Shown piece by piece: positions 7,863-15,677 of a stretch of DNA of 64,000 nucleotides. The stretch's first letter is position 1, and each line of letters begins with the position of its first letter. The notes beneath the pieces are model-generated. The model worked only from the letters and a program-made list of their open reading frames with translations. It ran no database searches and was not told the DNA's origin. The translations under genes and the position numbers were made by a program. This DNA comes from Eggerthellaceae bacterium (GTDB lineage: Bacteria > Actinomycetota > Coriobacteriia > Coriobacteriales > Eggerthellaceae): positions 1-64,000 of the forward strand of contig JALCHN010000003.1 of assembly GCA_022644775.1 (NCBI GenBank). Reading direction: 5' to 3'.

Positions 7863-8951
7863 ATGGGCAAAGCGACGATCATTCCCTTCGGCCCCCAGCA
7901 CCCCGTGCTTCCCGAGCCGCTGCATCTCGACCTCGTCGTGGAAGATGAGAAGGTCATCGAGGCGGTGCCCCAGATCGGCTTCATCCACCGCGGTCTGGAA
8001 AAGCTCACCGAAACGCGCGATTACAACCAGTTCATCTACATCGCCGAGCGCATCTGCGGCATCTGCGCCGTGGGCCACAGCCTGGGCTACGCCGAAACGG
8101 TCGAGGGGCTTATGGGCCTCGAAGTGCCCAAGCGCGCCTCTTACCTGCGTGTGATCCTGCACGAGATGAGCCGCATCCATTCGCACATGCTGTGGATGGG
8201 CCTTGCGGCAGACGCCTTCGGCTTCGAGAGCCTCTTCATGCACTGCTGGCGCCTGCGCGAGCGCGTGCTCGACCTGTTCGAGGCCATGACGGGCGGCCGC
8301 GTCATCCTTTCGGCCGTGCGCGTGGGCGGCATGGTGCGCGACCAGGACGCCGCCACGCTCGCGCACGTGCAGGAGGTCCTCGAAGGCATCAAGGACGAGT
8401 ACCACGAGATCTGCCGCGCCTTCCTGAACGATTCGAGCGTGCGCAGCCGTTTGGTGGGCGTGGGCGTTATCGAACACGACGACGCCGTGAACCTAGGGAT
8501 GGTCGGGCCCTTCGCGCGCGCGTCCAACGTGGTCAACGACGTGCGCTGCAAGGAGGCGGGGGCCTACGCCGAGCTTTCCGACTTCACGCCGATCACCTCG
8601 ACCGACTGCGACTGCTACGCCCGCGTCGAAGTGCGCGCCAAGGAGATCCTGCAGTCGATCGACATCATCGAGGAAATGATCGCCCGCATTCCCGAAGGCC
8701 CCGTCTTCGAAAAGCCCAAGGGCAGCCCCGCCGACGGCGCGATGGCCTGCGGCGCCCTGGAGCAGCCGCGCGGCGAGTGCTACTACTACGCCCAGGGCAA
8801 CGGCACCAAGTATCTGCAGCGCATGCGCATGCGCACGCCCACCAGCATGAACCTGGCCGGTATGGCCGCTGCGCTCAAGGGCTGCGACCTGGCCGACGTG
8901 AACATGATCGTGCTCACCATCGACCCGTGCATCAGCTGCACCGAAAGGTAG
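7863..8951 (+). CDS. echE: Ech-type [NiFe]-hydrogenase large (catalytic) subunit
   Basis: A 362-residue group 4 [NiFe] hydrogenase large subunit (NuoD-like). Both nickel-binding pairs are intact: C65/C68 in RICGICAVGH and C356/C359 in DPCISCTER. The ligands separate a real hydrogenase from NuoD, which lacks them. The protein ends with the arginine three residues after the last cysteine, so there is no C-terminal peptide for a maturation protease to remove. It reduces protons (or oxidises H2) with electrons from EchC. No hyp maturation genes are in the window. Start ATG 7863 follows GGGGGAATAAG. Confidence 0.92.
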   Translation: MGKATIIPFGPQHPVLPEPLHLDLVVEDEKVIEAVPQIGFIHRGLEKLTETRDYNQFIYIAERICGICAVGHSLGYAETVEGLMGLEVPKRASYLRVILHEMSRIHSHMLWMGLAADAFGFESLFMHCWRLRERVLDLFEAMTGGRVILSAVRVGGMVRDQDAATLAHVQEVLEGIKDEYHEICRAFLNDSSVRSRLVGVGVIEHDDAVNLGMVGPFARASNVVNDVRCKEAGAYAELSDFTPITSTDCDCYARVEVRAKEILQSIDIIEEMIARIPEGPVFEKPKGSPADGAMACGALEQPRGECYYYAQGNGTKYLQRMRMRTPTSMNLAGMAAALKGCDLADVNMIVLTIDPCISCTER

Positions 8952-8955
8952 GGAC

Positions 8956-9390
8956 ATGGGATCGTTCAAATTGGGGAAGATGACCCTCAAATCGCTCTTT
9001 ACCAAGCCGAGCACGGTGCTCTATCCCTTCGAGGAAAAGCCCCAACCGGCGGGAATCAAGGGCCATATCGAAAACGACATCACGGCCTGCACGTTGTGCG
9101 GCACCTGCTCTCGCGTCTGCCCGGCTGGCGCCCTCATCGTCGACCGCAAGGCCGGCACCTGGAGCATCGACCATTTCCGCTGCGTGCAGTGCAAGTCGTG
9201 CGTGCTCAACTGCCCGGTGCCCTGTCTGACCATGGCGCCCGGCTACCAGAAGCCCGCCCGCGAGATCTCGCGGGAAACGCTTCAGAAGCCCGCGCCGTCG
9301 CCCGAGGAACTCGCGGCCAAGGAAGCGGCAAAGAAGGCGAAAATTGAAGCTGCTATGAAAGCCAAGGCCGCGCGCGAAGCTGCGAAGTAG
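8956..9390 (+). CDS. echF: Ech-type hydrogenase ferredoxin subunit (2x[4Fe-4S]) with Lys/Ala-rich tail
   Basis: A 144-residue NuoI/HycF/EchF-like protein. It binds two [4Fe-4S] clusters: C45, C48, C51 and C55 (CTLCGTCSRVCP) and C76, C79, C82 and C86 (CVQCKSCVLNCP). It is the likely docking and entry point for soluble reduced ferredoxin. After about residue 105 the sequence turns into an EELAAKEAAKKAK-type Lys/Ala-rich tail to the end. It is the last gene of the operon and is followed by a strong terminator. Confidence 0.9.
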   Translation: MGSFKLGKMTLKSLFTKPSTVLYPFEEKPQPAGIKGHIENDITACTLCGTCSRVCPAGALIVDRKAGTWSIDHFRCVQCKSCVLNCPVPCLTMAPGYQKPAREISRETLQKPAPSPEELAAKEAAKKAKIEAAMKAKAAREAAK

Positions 9391-9418
9391 TTCGCGAGCG
9401 CGGTAGAGTATCATGCTG

Positions 9419-9448
9419 ACGGGTACGCATACGTGCGTACCCGTTTTT
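9419..9448 (+). terminator. Intrinsic terminator of the hydrogenase operon
   Basis: ACGGGTACGCA (9419-9429) pairs with TGCGTACCCGT (9434-9444), loop TACG, followed by a run of five T residues (9444-9448). It sits immediately before the next gene's ribosome-binding site. Confidence 0.92.
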
Positions 9449-9470
9449 CATGAAAGGAAGCGTGCAGATC

Positions 9471-10163
9471 GTGGCAGAACAGGCAAGCAAACGGCCGCAG
9501 GGCAACCAGGGCGACCCTATCGACGCCATCTTCACCGTGGCCAACGTGATCAGCTTCATCCGCCTGTGCATGGTGCCGGCGTTTCTCGTCCTCTTGCTCA
9601 ACGGGCAGGACGTTGCGGCGACCATCGTCTTCGCCATCGCCGCGTCGACCGACTTCCTCGACGGCCAAATCGCCCGCCGCACCCATACGGTCAGCAAGCT
9701 CGGCCGCATCCTCGACCCGGCCGTCGACCGTCTGCTCATGATCTGCGGCGTGCTCGGCGTCTTCCTCGTGGGCCGCATGCCCCTGTGGATCATCATCCTG
9801 GTGGTCGCCCGCGACGTGGGCATGATCATCGGCTACACCTACCTGCTCAAGCGTTGGAACGTCCGCGTCGACGTCATCTATCCGGGCAAGGTGGCCACCA
9901 CCTTCTTCTTCATCGGCTTCGCCGCCCTCATTCTGAACTACCCGCTTCTTCCCGGCCTGGGTCTTTGCGACGTGTCGTGGCTGCCCGGCTTCAACATGCA
10001 GCCGGCAGGGTGGGGCATCTGGTTCATTTACGCGGGCCTCGTGCTCTGCATCTACACGACCGTCTACTACGCGCGCACCGGCGCCCGTAAGGTGGCCGCG
10101 GTGAAGGCCGGCGACACGAGCGTCGAGGACGACACGCTGTCTTCCGTCGACGTCAAGCGCTAG
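9471..10163 (+). CDS. CDP-alcohol phosphatidyltransferase (PgsA family)
   Basis: A 230-residue membrane enzyme with the complete CDP-alcohol phosphotransferase signature D-x2-DG-x2-AR-x8-G-x3-D-x3-D: D61, D64-G65, A68-R69, G78, D82 and D86. It should transfer a phosphatidyl group from CDP-diacylglycerol to an alcohol; glycerol-3-phosphate (PgsA) or a second CDP-diacylglycerol/phosphatidylglycerol (cardiolipin synthase type) are both possible. A second, fused PgsA domain exists at 34.9-36.0 kb, so the two may divide these roles. In-frame ATG 9450 is possible, but GTG 9471 has AAAGGAAG about 11 bases upstream and was preferred. Confidence 0.8.
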   Translation: MAEQASKRPQGNQGDPIDAIFTVANVISFIRLCMVPAFLVLLLNGQDVAATIVFAIAASTDFLDGQIARRTHTVSKLGRILDPAVDRLLMICGVLGVFLVGRMPLWIIILVVARDVGMIIGYTYLLKRWNVRVDVIYPGKVATTFFFIGFAALILNYPLLPGLGLCDVSWLPGFNMQPAGWGIWFIYAGLVLCIYTTVYYARTGARKVAAVKAGDTSVEDDTLSSVDVKR

Positions 10164-10351
10164 GCGCAGCAGGGGCGCGGGTGCGCCGGGCGGGCTTGCG
10201 CGGTGCGTTCGCGCTGCTCGGCATAGGGCTCCCGTTCGCGCGAGCGCCGTGCGGGAACGTGTTCTCTACGAAGATGCGCGCCCGCGCGCATCGAAACTCC
10301 CACGGCAACGGTATAGTGGTCGGTATCGCATCATCGAAACAGAGGTAGTCC

Positions 10352-11752
10352 ATGTCGCTTGCTCTTCATACCGAATCGAAGGCGTGCCGCCGTCTTCCCG
10401 CTTGCCTCGTCGCGCTCGTCTGCGCGCTGGCGCTTTCCCTGCCCGGGGCGGCGTGGGCCGACGTGCGCACGAGCGACCTCATCGCCGGCCAGACGGTTCA
10501 GGACGCGGGCATTCCCTCGTCGCAGTGCCCGAGCATCGCGGGCGATTACGCGATCGTCATGGATTCGGACGGCAACGTCTATTTCGAGCGCGACGCCGAC
10601 GCTCAGGTGCACATCGCTTCGATCACCAAGGTCATGACGGCCGTGGTGGCGCTCGATTCGGTGCCGCTCGACACCCAAGTCACGATCAGCCACTATGCCG
10701 CCTCGATCGGCGAGTCGACCGCTTCTTTGAAAGAGGGCGATACGATGCCCCTTTCCGAGGCCCTGAAGGCCCTGCTCTGGCCGAGCGGCAACGACGCGGC
10801 CGAAGCCATTGCCGAAACGGTGGGGGCGATCATGCTCAAGTCCGAAGGCCAGGACTCTTCTGACACGACCGCCTGCGCCGCCCGCTTCGTGCAAGCCATG
10901 AACGACAAGGCTTCCGAGTTGGGCATGACCAACACGGTCTACGCCAACCCGCACGGTCTCGACGACGCCGCCAAGTATCCCGGTGAGATGCACAGCACGG
11001 CCCGCGACGTAGCGACGTTGGTGGCCTATGCGGCGCAGAAGTCGGCAATCACCGACATCACGGGCACCGACGGCGGCATCTGCACGGTGACGCGCAGCGG
11101 TCAGACGACCGAGCTCAAGCTCGAGAGCACCGATCAGCTGCTCGGCTCCTACGAAGGGGCCTTCGGCATCAAGACCGGGTTCACCGATTCGGCCGGCGAG
11201 TGCTTCGCCGGCGCCGTGAAGAAGAACGGCGTCACGCTCTATTCGGTGGTTCTGCACAGCTCGTCCGAAAAATCGCGCTTCACCGATACGAGCACCCTGT
11301 GGGATTGGGTCTACAACCATCGCATCGACTACGCGCTCGCGCAGACGGACCAGACGGCGACCGATGAGAACGGCAACGAGGTGCCGCTCGTGGCGGAGGT
11401 GTCCGACGGCGCCTGGACCGACAAGACGGTCAAGGCCACGCTCGCCGACCCGAGCGCCACGGTCAACGTGTTCGACCTGCACGGTAACATCAGCCAGTCG
11501 GTGGAGTACCGCGACCTTTCCGGCACGGTCAACGCCGGCGACGTGGTGGGCACGATCACCTACTACCAGCACAACGAAGTCGTGGCCACCCAGGACCTCG
11601 TCGCCACCGAAACCGTGCAGGGGCCCGGCGTGCTCGACACGATCGGCATCTGGTGGACGCGTCTGACCGCCGGCATCACGGGCGCCCAGACCGAAGCGCA
11701 ATCCGAGCTGTACAATGAAACGCCGCTCATCAACGACCGGACGCAAGCGTAG
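10352..11752 (+). CDS. dacA: D-alanyl-D-alanine carboxypeptidase (PBP5/DacA family)
   Basis: A 466-residue exported serine-type D,D-carboxypeptidase (peptidase S11). Residues 1-36 are a signal peptide ending near AWA-DV. The penicillin-binding motifs are present in order: SITK (nucleophile S90, K93), SGN (S145-N147) and KTG (K274). A C-terminal beta-rich region like the PBP5 C-domain follows. No clear C-terminal amphipathic membrane anchor is visible. It trims the terminal D-Ala from peptidoglycan stem peptides outside the membrane. A possible -10 TATAGT lies at 10312-10317; AGAGG precedes the ATG. Confidence 0.9.
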   Translation: MSLALHTESKACRRLPACLVALVCALALSLPGAAWADVRTSDLIAGQTVQDAGIPSSQCPSIAGDYAIVMDSDGNVYFERDADAQVHIASITKVMTAVVALDSVPLDTQVTISHYAASIGESTASLKEGDTMPLSEALKALLWPSGNDAAEAIAETVGAIMLKSEGQDSSDTTACAARFVQAMNDKASELGMTNTVYANPHGLDDAAKYPGEMHSTARDVATLVAYAAQKSAITDITGTDGGICTVTRSGQTTELKLESTDQLLGSYEGAFGIKTGFTDSAGECFAGAVKKNGVTLYSVVLHSSSEKSRFTDTSTLWDWVYNHRIDYALAQTDQTATDENGNEVPLVAEVSDGAWTDKTVKATLADPSATVNVFDLHGNISQSVEYRDLSGTVNAGDVVGTITYYQHNEVVATQDLVATETVQGPGVLDTIGIWWTRLTAGITGAQTEAQSELYNETPLINDRTQA

Positions 11753-11791
11753 GCGTTCTACGCTATGCTGTAGATACACAGGAGGACCAAC

Positions 11792-12229
11792 ATGAACAGA
11801 TGCCCCGTTTGCAACGGAGAACTGAAGCCCACCGACACCGTGTGCCCGGCGTGCGGCTTCAAACTCGTGGGCTCGACGCAGGAGTTCGAGCCCATTTCGC
11901 TCGACACGCCCCAGGCCGCGCCCGCGGCCACCGCTCCCAAGGAGGCGACCATGCGGATTGTGCGCGGCCCGCAGAACATGGACACTACCTATCATCTCGA
12001 CCATCGCGAGATGACGGTGGGTCGCTCGCCCCAGTGCGACCTCTTCTTGAACGATATGACGGTCTCGCGTTCCCATGCAGTGATCCTGCCGGTGGGGCAG
12101 GGCTTCGCCATCAAGGACGAGGGCAGCTTCAACGGGGTGTGGATCAACAACGAGAACGTCTCCCAGCAGACCCTGCACAACGGCGACATCGTGCAGATCG
12201 GGGCGTTCTGCCTGCTGTACAGCGAATAA
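11792..12229 (+). CDS. Zinc-ribbon plus FHA-domain protein
   Basis: A 145-residue cytoplasmic protein. Residues 1-24 form a CPVC...CPAC zinc ribbon, a Pro/Ala-rich linker follows, and residues about 53-145 form an FHA domain with GRS-PQCD, VSRSHA and DEGSFNGVWINN, the residues that bind phosphothreonine. It should act as a phosphopeptide adaptor, most likely reading a Ser/Thr kinase of the PASTA type, but no kinase is in the window. Its position after a D,D-carboxypeptidase suggests a cell-wall or division link, which is inference. AGGAGG precedes ATG 11792. Confidence 0.85.
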   Translation: MNRCPVCNGELKPTDTVCPACGFKLVGSTQEFEPISLDTPQAAPAATAPKEATMRIVRGPQNMDTTYHLDHREMTVGRSPQCDLFLNDMTVSRSHAVILPVGQGFAIKDEGSFNGVWINNENVSQQTLHNGDIVQIGAFCLLYSE

Positions 12230-12280
12230 TTGCGGCTAGGGCGCAGGCGGCGTTCCTGCGCGCATCGAGAAGGAGACCGT

Positions 12281-14038
12281 ATGCAGCTTTTGTCGGGCAA
12301 CGAAGCGATTGCTCAAGGCGCGTGGGAAGCGGGCGCCAACATCGGCGTCGGGTATCCGGGCACGCCGAGCACCGAAACGCTCGAGAACTTCGCGAAGAAA
12401 GACGGCGTCTACGCCGAATGGTGCCCTAACGAAAAGGTGGCCGTGGAAGTGGGCGTCGGCGCGAGCGCCGCGGGCGCGCGCGTGCTCGCGACAATGAAGC
12501 ACGTCGGCGTCAACGTCGCCGCCGACCCGCTGTTCACGGTGGCCTACACGGGCGTGAACGGCGGCTTGGTGGTCCTCGCCGCCGACGACCCGGGCATGCA
12601 TTCGAGCCAGAACGAGCAGGACACGCGCTTCTACGCCCTTGCCGCCCACATCCCCCTGCTCGAGCCTTCGGATTCGGCCGAAGCGCTCGCCTTCACCAAG
12701 GCCGCCTTCGAGCTGTCCGAACGCTTCGACATGCCCTTCTTTATCCGTAGCACCGTGCGCGTGAGCCACGCCAAGTCGCCGGTCGAGGTAGGGGAGCGCA
12801 CCGAGCACGAGGTCGACCCCGCCGCCTATCAGAAGGACCCGGGCAAGTGGGTCATGATGCCGGCCTTCGCCAAGCCCCGCCGCCTTTCCCTCAACAAGCG
12901 CGAGGCCGCGATTTCCGCCTGGGTCGACACCTGCCCCTTCAACCGCATCGAGCCGGGCTCGAAGGAGATCGGCATCGTGTGCTCGGGCGCGGCCTACCAG
13001 TACGTGCGCGACGCGATGCCCGAAGCTTCCATTTTGAAGATCGGCCTGTCCTGGCCACTGCCGCAGGGCTTGCTGCGCACATTCGCCGATTCGGTCGATG
13101 CGGTCTATGTCGTCGACGAGGCCTCGAACTATCTGTCCCTCAACGTGAAGGCCGCCGGCATCCCGGTTGCCAGCTTCCCGCACCCGCTTCCCGCCGCCGG
13201 CGAGCTCTCGCCGCGCGCGATCGCGGTCGCCTTCGGCAAAGAGGTGCCCGCCTCCCCCGAAGCCCCCTCCGACCTGCCCGGCCGTCCGCCGGCGCTCTGC
13301 CCGGGCTGCCCGCACCGCACCGTGTTCAAGGAGCTCGCGCGCGCCAAGTGCATCGTGACGGGCGACATCGGCTGCTACACGTTGGGCGCGCTGCCGCCGC
13401 TTTCCGGGATGGACACGACAATCGACATGGGCGCTTCGGTTTCTATGGCGCACGGCTTCGAGCTGGCCTGGAAGGGCAAGACGCATCGCCCGGTCGTCGG
13501 CATCATCGGCGACAGCACCTTCGCGCATTCCGGCTTTTCGAGCCTGCTCGACATCGCCTACAACAAGGGCGTGGCGACCATCTGCGTGCTCGACAACCGC
13601 ACGACGGCCATGACGGGCCACCAGGGCAACCCCTTCAACGGCATCACCTTGCAGAACCGCCCCTCGCGCGAGATGAACATCGCCACGATGGTGCGCGCCA
13701 TTGGCATCGAAGACGTCGTCGAGGTCGACCCCAATGACGTCGCGGCCACGCGCGCGGCAATCAAGCACGCGACGCAGAACACCGACGACGTGTCGGTCAT
13801 CGTCTTCCGCAGCCCCTGCGTGCTGCTGAAGGCCTCCTTCACGCCCCAGGCGCCCTATTACGTGAACGCCGACTGCACGGCCTGCGGCGTGTGCGTGTCG
13901 ATCGGCTGCCCGGCGCTCGCGCGCGACGAGGCCACGGGCCAAGCCATAATCGACCCCGACATGTGCGTGGGATGCGGCCAGTGCGCCCAGTACTGCGCCT
14001 TCGACGCAATCGAACAGCTTCCGGGAGGTGCGCGCTAA
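12281..14038 (+). CDS. iorA: Indolepyruvate:ferredoxin oxidoreductase, alpha subunit
   Basis: A 585-residue TPP-dependent enzyme. The N-terminus LLSGNEAIAQGAWEAG...GYPGTPSTE is the family's pyrimidine-binding start, GDSTFAHSG with the following acidic and Asn residues is the TPP-diphosphate/Mg site, and the C-terminus carries two [4Fe-4S] motifs, CTACGVCVSIGCPA and CVGCGQCAQYC. It oxidatively decarboxylates aryl-2-oxo acids from Trp, Phe or Tyr to acyl-CoA and CO2, reducing ferredoxin. ATG 12281 has AAGGAG upstream; a longer in-frame version from 12230 lacks such a site. It overlaps iorB by one base. Confidence 0.93.
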   Translation: MQLLSGNEAIAQGAWEAGANIGVGYPGTPSTETLENFAKKDGVYAEWCPNEKVAVEVGVGASAAGARVLATMKHVGVNVAADPLFTVAYTGVNGGLVVLAADDPGMHSSQNEQDTRFYALAAHIPLLEPSDSAEALAFTKAAFELSERFDMPFFIRSTVRVSHAKSPVEVGERTEHEVDPAAYQKDPGKWVMMPAFAKPRRLSLNKREAAISAWVDTCPFNRIEPGSKEIGIVCSGAAYQYVRDAMPEASILKIGLSWPLPQGLLRTFADSVDAVYVVDEASNYLSLNVKAAGIPVASFPHPLPAAGELSPRAIAVAFGKEVPASPEAPSDLPGRPPALCPGCPHRTVFKELARAKCIVTGDIGCYTLGALPPLSGMDTTIDMGASVSMAHGFELAWKGKTHRPVVGIIGDSTFAHSGFSSLLDIAYNKGVATICVLDNRTTAMTGHQGNPFNGITLQNRPSREMNIATMVRAIGIEDVVEVDPNDVAATRAAIKHATQNTDDVSVIVFRSPCVLLKASFTPQAPYYVNADCTACGVCVSIGCPALARDEATGQAIIDPDMCVGCGQCAQYCAFDAIEQLPGGAR

Positions 14039-14649
14039 TGAGCGGCCAGGTTTCGGTGAACAGCGACAACGCCACGACGGTCCTTCTGGTGGGCGTGGGC
14101 GGCCAGGGAACGATTCTCGCCGCCGACGTGCTCGCGAAGACGGCCATCGCCAACGGACTGCAGGTCAAGCTTTCCGAGATCCATGGAATGGCCCAGCGCG
14201 GCGGTTCGGTGTCGACGATCGTGCGCCTGGGCAAGCGGGTGAACTCGATGGTCTGCGATTTGGGCAGCGCCGACTACTTGCTCTCCTTCGAGACGACCGA
14301 GGCCCTGCGCAACATCTCCTACCTGCGCGAAGGCGGCATGCTGCTCGTCAACGACGAGGCGATCAAGTCGCAGCCGGTGCTCACGGGCCGGGCCCATATG
14401 CCCGCGCATGCCCGAGAACGCCTCGTTGCCTACGGCGCCCACCTGGTGCCGGCGACTGAGCTCGCGGTGAAGGCCGGCAGCCCCAAATGCGCCAACGTTG
14501 TGCTGCTCGGGGCACTTGCTGCCGGCATGAGCTTCCCCTTGGAATCCTGGGAGGAGCAGATTCGCCTCAAGGTGCCGCCCAAGACGATCGATATGAACAT
14601 CACGGCCTTCCGATCGGGTGTGGCGAGCGTGCCCCATGGCCAACGCTAG
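14038..14649 (+). CDS. iorB: Indolepyruvate:ferredoxin oxidoreductase, beta subunit
   Basis: A 203-residue gamma-type 2-oxoacid oxidoreductase subunit with the N-terminal LVGVGGQGTILAADVLAKTA block and the SEIHGMAQRGGSVSTIVR segment typical of IorB. It pairs with IorA to form the complete aryl-pyruvate oxidoreductase. Its ATG shares a base with the iorA stop (TAATG), indicating translational coupling, and its end overlaps the next start. The reduced ferredoxin it makes would suit the Ech-type hydrogenase upstream. Confidence 0.92.
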   Translation: MSGQVSVNSDNATTVLLVGVGGQGTILAADVLAKTAIANGLQVKLSEIHGMAQRGGSVSTIVRLGKRVNSMVCDLGSADYLLSFETTEALRNISYLREGGMLLVNDEAIKSQPVLTGRAHMPAHARERLVAYGAHLVPATELAVKAGSPKCANVVLLGALAAGMSFPLESWEEQIRLKVPPKTIDMNITAFRSGVASVPHGQR

Positions 14650-15583
14650 CGCTGCACAACCCCCGCGCGGTCGATTCGCCCCGTCTCCGACGGGGCGTCT
14701 TCATGCGGGCAACATTTTCTCCTACTTGGTGGCCTATATCGTGGCCCATCGGGCGGGCGGCACGATAGCCCTGCGCATCGAGGACCTCGACCCCCAGCGG
14801 TCGAAGTCGGTCTTCGCCCAAGCCTGTCTGCGCGACCTCGACTACCTGGGGCTGGGTTGGGACGTAGGCCCTCTCTACCAGAGCGAACGTACCGAGATCT
14901 ATCGCGAGGCCTTCCACGAGCTCGAGTCGAAGGGGCTCGTGTATCCCTGCTTCTGCACCCGGGCCGACGTGCATGCGGCTTCGGCCCCGCATCGGGGCGA
15001 GAAGTTCGTCTATGCGGGCACATGCCGCAACCTGACGGCGGAACAACGGGAGGAACGCGCGCGGGACATAGCCGCCGAAGGGCGCGCACCTTCGATGCGC
15101 CTTATCGTGCCCGATAGGACCTACGCGATCAACGACCTCTTCCAGGGCCGTTACGAGCAGAACCTCGCTTGCGACTGCGGGGACTTCCTCATCCGCCGCA
15201 GCGACGGGGCCTTCGCCTATCAGCTCGCCGTCGTCGTCGACGATGCGGCCCAGCAGGTGACCCAGGTCGTGCGCGGGGTAGACCTCTTGTCGAGCTCGCC
15301 CCAACAGGCCTATGTGCAGGACCTGTTGGGGTTCGGCCGCGTGAGCTACGGGCACGTGCCCTTGCTCGTGTCGCGCACCGACCGCCGTCTTTCCAAGCGC
15401 GACCATGACGCTTCGATCGACCAGATGCGGGTCTCCTACGGGTCCGCCGCGGGTATTCTGGGACACATCGCCTACGTGGTCGGCATGGTGCCCGACGACG
15501 CGCCCGCGACGGTCGACGAGCTGGTGGTAGGCGCCGACCTCGCGCCGCTTGCGGGCTGCATCCAGAAAGTGTGGAAGGCTTAG
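14636..15583 (+). CDS. gluQ: Glutamyl-Q tRNA(Asp) synthetase
   Basis: A 315-residue truncated glutamyl-tRNA synthetase paralogue. It has the class I signatures RFAPSPTGRLHAGN (the HIGH region) and RLSKRD (the KMSKS region), and the C105/C107 and Y126/C130 zinc site seen in GluQ-RS and some GluRS. It lacks the anticodon-binding domain, which marks it as the enzyme that glutamylates queuosine in tRNA(Asp) rather than charging tRNA(Glu). ATG 14636 lies within the end of iorB; an in-frame GTG at 14618 is the alternative start. Neither has a strong ribosome-binding site, consistent with coupling to iorB. Confidence 0.85.
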   Translation: MANASAAQPPRGRFAPSPTGRLHAGNIFSYLVAYIVAHRAGGTIALRIEDLDPQRSKSVFAQACLRDLDYLGLGWDVGPLYQSERTEIYREAFHELESKGLVYPCFCTRADVHAASAPHRGEKFVYAGTCRNLTAEQREERARDIAAEGRAPSMRLIVPDRTYAINDLFQGRYEQNLACDCGDFLIRRSDGAFAYQLAVVVDDAAQQVTQVVRGVDLLSSSPQQAYVQDLLGFGRVSYGHVPLLVSRTDRRLSKRDHDASIDQMRVSYGSAAGILGHIAYVVGMVPDDAPATVDELVVGADLAPLAGCIQKVWKA

Positions 15584-15619
15584 CGTCACCGGTCGGTTTC
15601 GTTTCGCCGCTTCATAAAA

Positions 15620-15652
15620 AGCGCCCGTCCCCTCGGCGAGGGGACGGGCGCT
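15620..15652 (-). terminator. Terminator between convergent gluQ and menA
   Basis: A perfect 15-bp stem, AGCGCCCGTCCCCTC (15620-15634) with GAGGGGACGGGCGCT (15638-15652). On the minus strand it runs into TTTTT (AAAAA at 15616-15620), so it best serves menA; read from gluQ it lacks a clean T run. Confidence 0.85.
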
Positions 15653-15677
15653 CGTGTTTCGTTTGCGAAAGGCATCG

